Origin: Hericium rajendrae
Lineage: Eukaryota; Basidiomycota; Agaricomycetes; Russulales; Hericiaceae
Direction: 5' to 3'
Assembly (NCBI GenBank): GCA_033439255.1
Contig: CM065882.1
Span: forward strand, 2,542,001-2,606,000
Length of the DNA stretch: 64,000 nucleotides
Both the position numbers and the translations under genes were made by a program. Below are positions 58,875 through 64,000 of the stretch, one piece after another. The number at the start of each line of letters is the position of its first letter. Position 1 is the stretch's first letter. Under the pieces are notes generated by a model. That model searched no databases. It saw only the letters and a program-made list of their open reading frames with translations, and had not been told where the DNA came from.

Positions 58875-61430
58875 CTAGCGCACGGGTGGCGCGCGCACAG
58901 GCGAATGCGACACGGCCTCGTACGGCGGCGGCGCCTCGCCCTCCTCGCTCTGCTGCCCCGTGATGAGGCGCTCGAACACCAAGTTCTGCGTGTACAGCGG
59001 GTTGCTGCTGCCGGCCTCGTGGGTGGAGTGAGTGGAGTCGATGGAGGTCGTGCGCTCGAGCGCGAGCGCGGCGGGCGGGAGCGCGTTGCGCACGGGGGTC
59101 TGCCCGCGGCGCTTGATGGGGCAGGCGCAGGGCGAGAGGGCGGGCGTCGTCTCGTTGGCGGACGAGGCAGAATACCGCGGGAGGTTGAGGTACTGGCTAT
59201 TGCACAGGCACTGTAATGTAACCCTTTGTCAGCGCAACCGCAGAAGGGGGAGAGAAGACACGCACGGAAAGGATGTGCACGGGCGTCTGCACGACGATGT
59301 CGAACAGCTTGCGCTTGCCCGTCTTGGGATCGACATGCACGTCGTCGCCGCGCTCGACGCGCACGACGATCTTGAGCATATGCGTGATCGCGATGCTGCT
59401 CTTCTTGTTCTTGTTCGTGAAATGCACGAGCCCGCACGACTCGGGCAGCTTCAGCGTCGCGTGGAACACCCACGGCCCCGTGCCCATGAAGCCCGCAGCC
59501 ATCTCGGACGCGTCGTCCTCCGGCCCGAGCAGCGCGTGCAGCGGCGACCGCGTGAAGGCGAACGGATCGTCGGAGTCGAGCGGGAGGATCGGAGGCGCGT
59601 TTTTGTCGTTTGTGACGGAGGATTTGAGGACGAGGAGCGGGAAGCGCGAGGTGAAGTCTGAGCGGGTGATCTTCCGATGCTGGATCCAATAGTCGACTTT
59701 CTCTGCATGCAATCGTGAGTATCCCGCAGCTGACACATGCGAGCAACACGCTAACCTTCGAGGATAACCGACACGCGATGGATCTTCATCTTCGCCATCG
59801 GTAGAAAGCTGAAATACACCGGAATCTCGCCGCCAATGGGGAACATCCGCCCGGCGACGGCGAGGCGGTAATGCAACTGGTCATCCCACAGGCGCTCGAC
59901 AACGATGTTCTCCGTGTCTTCCGTATCGTCCTCGCACGGGGCCGAGACAAGAATCACGTCGTGGTCTGCCGTCAACTTGGGCGTAAACGTGCCTGGGCGG
60001 TGCACGTAAGACTTCAGGACGCCATTGTACTGAGCCATAGTCGCAGTCCAACGTCGGCGGCACGTTCGAGGGTATCGCAAACGAGATCGGGAAGGTATAC
60101 GTCCCTAGAAGGGCACCGCTCAACACCCATACTCAAAGCGCAGGACACGGAAATGACGCACCCTTCTTAAACTCTCGCCACCCGTCCCCAAACTCCTTAT
60201 GCTCCTCCTCCATCCCAAGCACCTCCCCCACCCGCTCCAGCGTCGACTTGTCCTTATGAAGCCCCAGCAGATGCGGCGCATGCGCGCTCTCCGGCTCGTC
60301 GGCCTTCTCGCGTGCCCGCCCACGGCTCGGCTCGCGCAAGTCCGCGGCTGGCCGCGAGTTCGAGCGCACGTGCTCCTTGAGCGAGTCGAGCAGCACCGTC
60401 GACACGCTCGCGAGGCTCGAACGCCACCCGCGGCGCCCATGCGGGTCGTCGCTGCTCGGCTCGCGCTCGCGCTCGCGCACGGGCGACGGATACGCGGAGT
60501 GCGGCGTGCGGTCTGCGCTTGGGGGGCGCGAGAGCTCACCGGGCACGCGGACGCTCGACGCGGAAGAGGTACTCTGCATCGCGCGCGAGAGCGACGGCAG
60601 GCCTCTGGTGGTATCCGTATACTGGGTGGTGCCGGTATACTGGGTGGTGTCGGTGTACTGGGACTCGGTAGAGTGGGAGGGAGCGCGCGAGAGGAGCGCC
60701 CGTCATGCGGGACGACTTCGATTTCGTGCGGGTGCATGAGCGTGAGGGGCGATATCTGATTTATGGACGAGCGGGAGCTGGGCGGGGTGTGCACGTCTGT
60801 GGCGATGGGGTGATACAGCGGGGTGAGCGATGGGCGGCGTTCGGGCGAGCCTATCGGCGTCGGTGAACGCGAGTTCTCGCGGTGTTCGATGGGTGCGCGT
60901 TGATACAGTGAGTGGTCCGCGCTGAGCCGACGGCGTGTACGGCCGCGGCCGCGGGGTAGGCTGTGGTCGTCTTCGTCTTCGTGAAAGGCAGGAGGGAGAT
61001 CGGAGCCGTGCTCATCCTGGTAGTACAGGAGGCCAGGGCCGACGGAGAGCGTGCGGCGCGCGTGTGGGGAGGATGGTGTTGTTGCACCTTTGAAGAATGT
61101 CTGCGTTGCGGAGAAGATCTTGTGCTCCTCGAGCACTTCTGTGCGGCGCGCACCTATACCTTGATGAAAGCAGGTCAGTCAAAGTAGGACGATAACAGAG
61201 AAAACCCCACCTTCAGGCCAAGAAACACGCGTCCTTCCGATGAGATCGATCTCGATACTGGATATCCGCGTCGGCTTTACAAGAGTGAGAGTGAGGAGAC
61301 CGCGCAGCATGGATGATTGTGTGTCTTCATCCTGTCGCCGACCCGTAAAGTCTGCAGAGCGCAGGAAAACAACGGATTCGGTCAAGCAGATAGATAGGGT
61401 GTTTTTGTGCGGCAACTTCGAGCCGCTCAT
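58875..61430 (-). CDS. Arrestin-like trafficking adaptor with PPxY motif
   Basis: The ATG at 61428-61430 opens MSGSKLPHKNTLSICL; the arrestin N-lobe includes LLTLTLVKPTRISSIEIDL and RTEVLEEHKIFSATQTFF. A long Ser/Pro/Arg-rich insertion follows (60580-61050) with repeats of QYTDTT. The C-lobe then reads LLGTYTFPISFAIP, TLDCDYGSV, SYVHRPGTFTPKLT, WDDQLHYRLAVAGRMFPIGG and IHRVSVILEGEKVDYWI. The C-terminus has PPPYEAV, a PPxY motif that recruits Rsp5-type ubiquitin ligases to membrane transporters. Two one-base changes are needed: a missing base near 60699-60701, just before SHSTESQYTDTT, and an extra base at 60017-60018, between DYGSVQW and LKSYVHRP. Both lie in short G/C runs. Confidence 0.83.
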
Positions 61431-62206
61431 TACGATATTGGTATCGTTGCGGAAGCAGGGTATCGAGGGCTAAATAGGATTCGCCCACGATTATTAGTTC
61501 TGACCTTATAAAAATGAAACTTCGTGAACAACCGCGTGGTGCGGAGAAGCCTGGCGGGGAACGGAGGGTGGTTGCAGTGCGGCACTCGCGAATCCTCGGA
61601 TATGTACCGCGTCGGTAAGCGCGCCCAGATCAATCTTGATTCTTGAATCTAATCTATCCGGTGCCTCGACCCCTGCTAAGCGCAAGCGCTAAGATCCGGC
61701 ACAGCATGGTACCTTTTCCTCAAATTTATTCTATTCTCTACTACACTCTATTCACGTTGTTGAAATACATTTATATATTGTACCGGAAGACGACGGAATA
61801 AAAAAAAAATCGGGTGACATTAGAGAGCGAAGACAAGATGCGTTGTCGAAGTACTTCAAGTACGAAGGCAAGAACCACTGTGCGAAGCCACCACGACGGT
61901 GCCGACGGGCGTAATGAACCCCAAGCTGCCCCAAGCCAGCAACGTGCGACACCCAGCACCGAGGCTACTGAGGACTGAGTATCATGAGGTCATAGGAACA
62001 TAGGAACGACCATTTTTCCTCCTTACCGAGGTCCGGAACCCTAGGAACGACCGTTTTCTGCGAGAAATCAGCAAAGAAGGCGATCTGGAACCTACTATGG
62101 TCTGAAGAATGACATATCCTTGCTGAAGCACACAGTTCTGCATCGTTACGAAGGACATTCATCTGAACCACAGAAATGGTAAGAATGGAAGCAACATGTG
62201 TCTCGT
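61431..62206. other. Intergenic, nothing seen
   Basis: The right part of the arrestin-like promoter has a minus-strand TATA element near 61504-61513. The rest has no recognised feature. Confidence 0.4.
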
Positions 62207-63117
62207 CACCGAGATACAATAGGTCGATCAAGCAGCTCCTCGTGCACGTTAAAATGCCTACCAAACAACCAGAATCAGTCCCGCTTACAACACAGAAAAT
62301 ATCAGGATAACTCACCTCTGAATCCGCCCAACACCCACGCACTCCCCTTCCCGTCCTCTTCCCACACAACGACCCACCGCCCAAGCACCTTTCCAGCCGC
62401 ATCCGTCGTCTCCGCCACGGTCTCCTCCATTCCGGGACTCACCGCGCCCTTCTCCTCCTCCGGTAGCATGACATGCGCCGCAAGCTGCCAGCGGGCGAAC
62501 GGGCGCGCTGTGTCCTCGAGGAACGCAGGATCGTACACGCGCGTGATGCGTGGCTGCAGCAGGACGTTCAGGCTGTGCAGCTCGAGGCCCGCGTTGTCGT
62601 TGAGCACAGCGCTCGTGGGCGAGGCGGGCGTGGGCGGCAGGCGGCGCAGCGCGGTGACGTACGGCCGGCCACACCACGCGACCAGCGCAGTGGAGATGCC
62701 GCTCGTGGCGAGCGCGATGCTGGCGAGGCCGAGGCGCGCAGTGAGCGGGAGGGAGGACTCGATGATGAAGATGAAGGGCGAGAGGACGAAGGAGAGCCCG
62801 AGCGAGGAGAGGGAAAAGATCTTCAGGCGCTTGAAGGTGGGCGTGAGGGGCCCGATGTAGAGCAGAAGTGGGTCCGTGTCAGACTGCGAACTGAGTGATG
62901 AGGTGGAGGCCGGAAGGGGTTCGGCGGAGGTGGAGAGAAGGCGCGCTGGCTGGTGGCTAGATCGGCGTCGCAAGTTGAGGGCATGCGTAGAGATGACGGC
63001 AATGGGATATGGCATGCCATGGCGCGCCTGGCGCGGTACGATGCGGTGCCATGCTTTCGTCGAAGATGAGTGAAGGAAGGATGGTCGATGTGCGGCAGAG
63101 AGCGGGAGTCGATGCAT
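62207..63117 (-). CDS. Mitochondrial TMEM70/TMEM186/TMEM223-like protein
   Basis: The ATG at 63115-63117 opens an Arg/Ser-rich, presequence-like N-terminus (MHRLPLSAAHRPSFLHSSST). The family core follows: YIGPLTPTFKRLKIFSL, LGLSFVLSPFIFIIESSLPL and LASIALATSGISTALVAWCG, which give two membrane segments, then KPYVT-type RPYVTALRRLP. After the last intron the end reads HFNVHEELLDRP, typical of this family. Joining needs one more base near 62337-62339 to read GRIQR before HFNVHEEL. In animals TMEM70 and TMEM186 help assemble respiratory complexes; the exact branch here is not clear. Length is about 280 residues. Confidence 0.65.
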
Positions 63118-64000
63118 GGTGGAAACCAAGAGCGACCTGTCCCGTCAGTCGATATACGCGTTTAAGAGTAGTTTTAAGCCGTAGCTATCGCGGCACACCG
63201 GCAGTTGACAAGTATGTTGCGATCCTTGTACAGATGACAGGAGGATTGCAAAGCAATCGGCCGGCAGTGACTCTGAGTGGACTCCTGGATCAGGCTGGAG
63301 CTGATATTTAGAAAAAGGACATAAATCAGCATAGATTTACGACCAAACGTCGTCAGACTCACGTCGGCTTTTGAGATGCACTTTGGCGACGTCCTCTCGA
63401 GTCCCGACGCTGTCGAGAATGAAGACTCCGAGGCGGCGACTCGGCCTTGGGCATCGCGACACGCAGGCTCCCGTGGACCGCTCGGGCCGCAACTCTTCAC
63501 GCTTTATTTGGCACCCACAAGCGCCCAGTTCTCAACTTTGACTTTGACCTTTGCGACACTTGCACTCAAACCGGATGCGTTAGCTCATCTGACAGCCCTG
63601 GCTCTTCGAATCCAGATCTAAAAGCGAATACTGACTTTCAGGATTTCCAGATTCATAGCATGCATTGCTTTTCAATCATGACCGACGCGCACGGTTACGT
63701 CGAGCGATCCGCCCAACCATCCTCCAGGGCTCCAGTCTTTAATGGAGCATCAGGCCGGAGATCTCAAGCAAACTCCCGGCCTCCACTTTTCTTGTCCCAT
63801 CGAGTAATTCGCCGACGCTTCCGTCACAGGCGCCGTGAATGATTCCTCGGCATCACCGCACGGGAAGCCCTCATGACATTTGTGGACCGGGACAAGCGCC
63901 TGCCACATCGCCCACCTCTCTATAGTGTCACCAGCGCGAAGGCGGCCTGAAGCAGCGAAGTACGCCTTGGGGCTTGGACGCCCGGCTATTAGGTATCAGG
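63118..64000. other. Right edge, no gene supported
   Basis: This is the promoter side of the TMEM70-like gene and the window end. A 131-codon frame at 63447-63842 starts without ATG and shows no domain. A gene reaching in from beyond 64000 cannot be excluded. Confidence 0.35.

Noticed and set aside
388-63117. Programmed ribosomal frameshifting as the cause of the frame changes
   Set aside because: The sites share no slippery heptamer or downstream structure, occur in unrelated genes and sit in different homopolymers; sequence error is simpler.
1-64000. tRNA, rRNA, CRISPR arrays, transposons or retroelements
   Set aside because: I looked for clover-leaf or box A/B-like stretches, repeat-spacer patterns, and transposase or polymerase motifs on both strands and found none that hold up.

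Overview
The window looks like nuclear DNA of a filamentous basidiomycete, most likely an agaricomycete. Genes are packed closely on both strands and are cut by many short GT-AG introns of about 50-70 nt. The recognisable proteins (HRD3, NagA, Tim22, TRK, eIF4G, LCMT1, NMNAT, cytochrome b2-type and isocitrate-lyase-family enzymes, cupredoxin and CREG-like secreted proteins) are those of such a genome. All names rest on reading translated exons by eye; no database search was possible. I see no rRNA or tRNA gene, no CRISPR array and no transposon or retroelement reading frame.

Layout. 0-7 kb (+): HRD3/SEL1L, then two tandem 2-oxoglutarate/Fe(II) dioxygenases. 7-10.3 kb: no recognisable gene. 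10.3-12 kb (+): a bZIP factor resembling HAC1/XBP1/ATF6 regulators. 12-15.7 kb: no recognisable gene. 15.7-17 kb (+): NMN adenylyltransferase. 17.3-20.6 kb (-): CREG-like secreted protein and N-acetylglucosamine-6-phosphate deacetylase. 21.5-22.6 kb (+): F-box protein. 23.5-26.1 kb (-): two secreted proteins, one a repeat peptide precursor and one a cupredoxin. 27.4-28.6 kb (+): orphan membrane protein. 29-29.7 kb (-): orphan. 30.4-38.3 kb: flavocytochrome b2-type dehydrogenase (-), oxaloacetate-hydrolase/PEP-mutase-family enzyme (-) and a decayed inverted copy of the dehydrogenase (+). 38.7-42.5 kb (-): TRK potassium transporter. 43.2-44.5 kb (-): LCMT1. 44.9-55.8 kb: full-length eIF4G (-), then on the + strand a short eIF4G-derived gene and an N-truncated eIF4G paralogue. 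56.5-57.3 kb (+): Tim22. 58.2 kb (+): tiny secreted protein. 58.9-61.4 kb (-): arrestin-like protein. 62.2-63.1 kb (-): TMEM70-like protein.

Three points stand out. First, eIF4G has been duplicated locally, giving three separate genes with a YDRxFLMQF eIF4E-binding motif; one is an open 133-residue mini-gene with its own TATA promoter, which resembles a new 4E-binding protein. Second, the dehydrogenase ends in SKM, a peroxisomal targeting signal, and lies beside an oxaloacetate-hydrolase-like gene; together they may form an oxalate/glyoxylate locus. Third, at least a dozen clear host genes need a one-base frame change, mostly a missing base in a short homopolymer. This looks like an assembly error signature and means many models here should be treated as interrupted only on paper.
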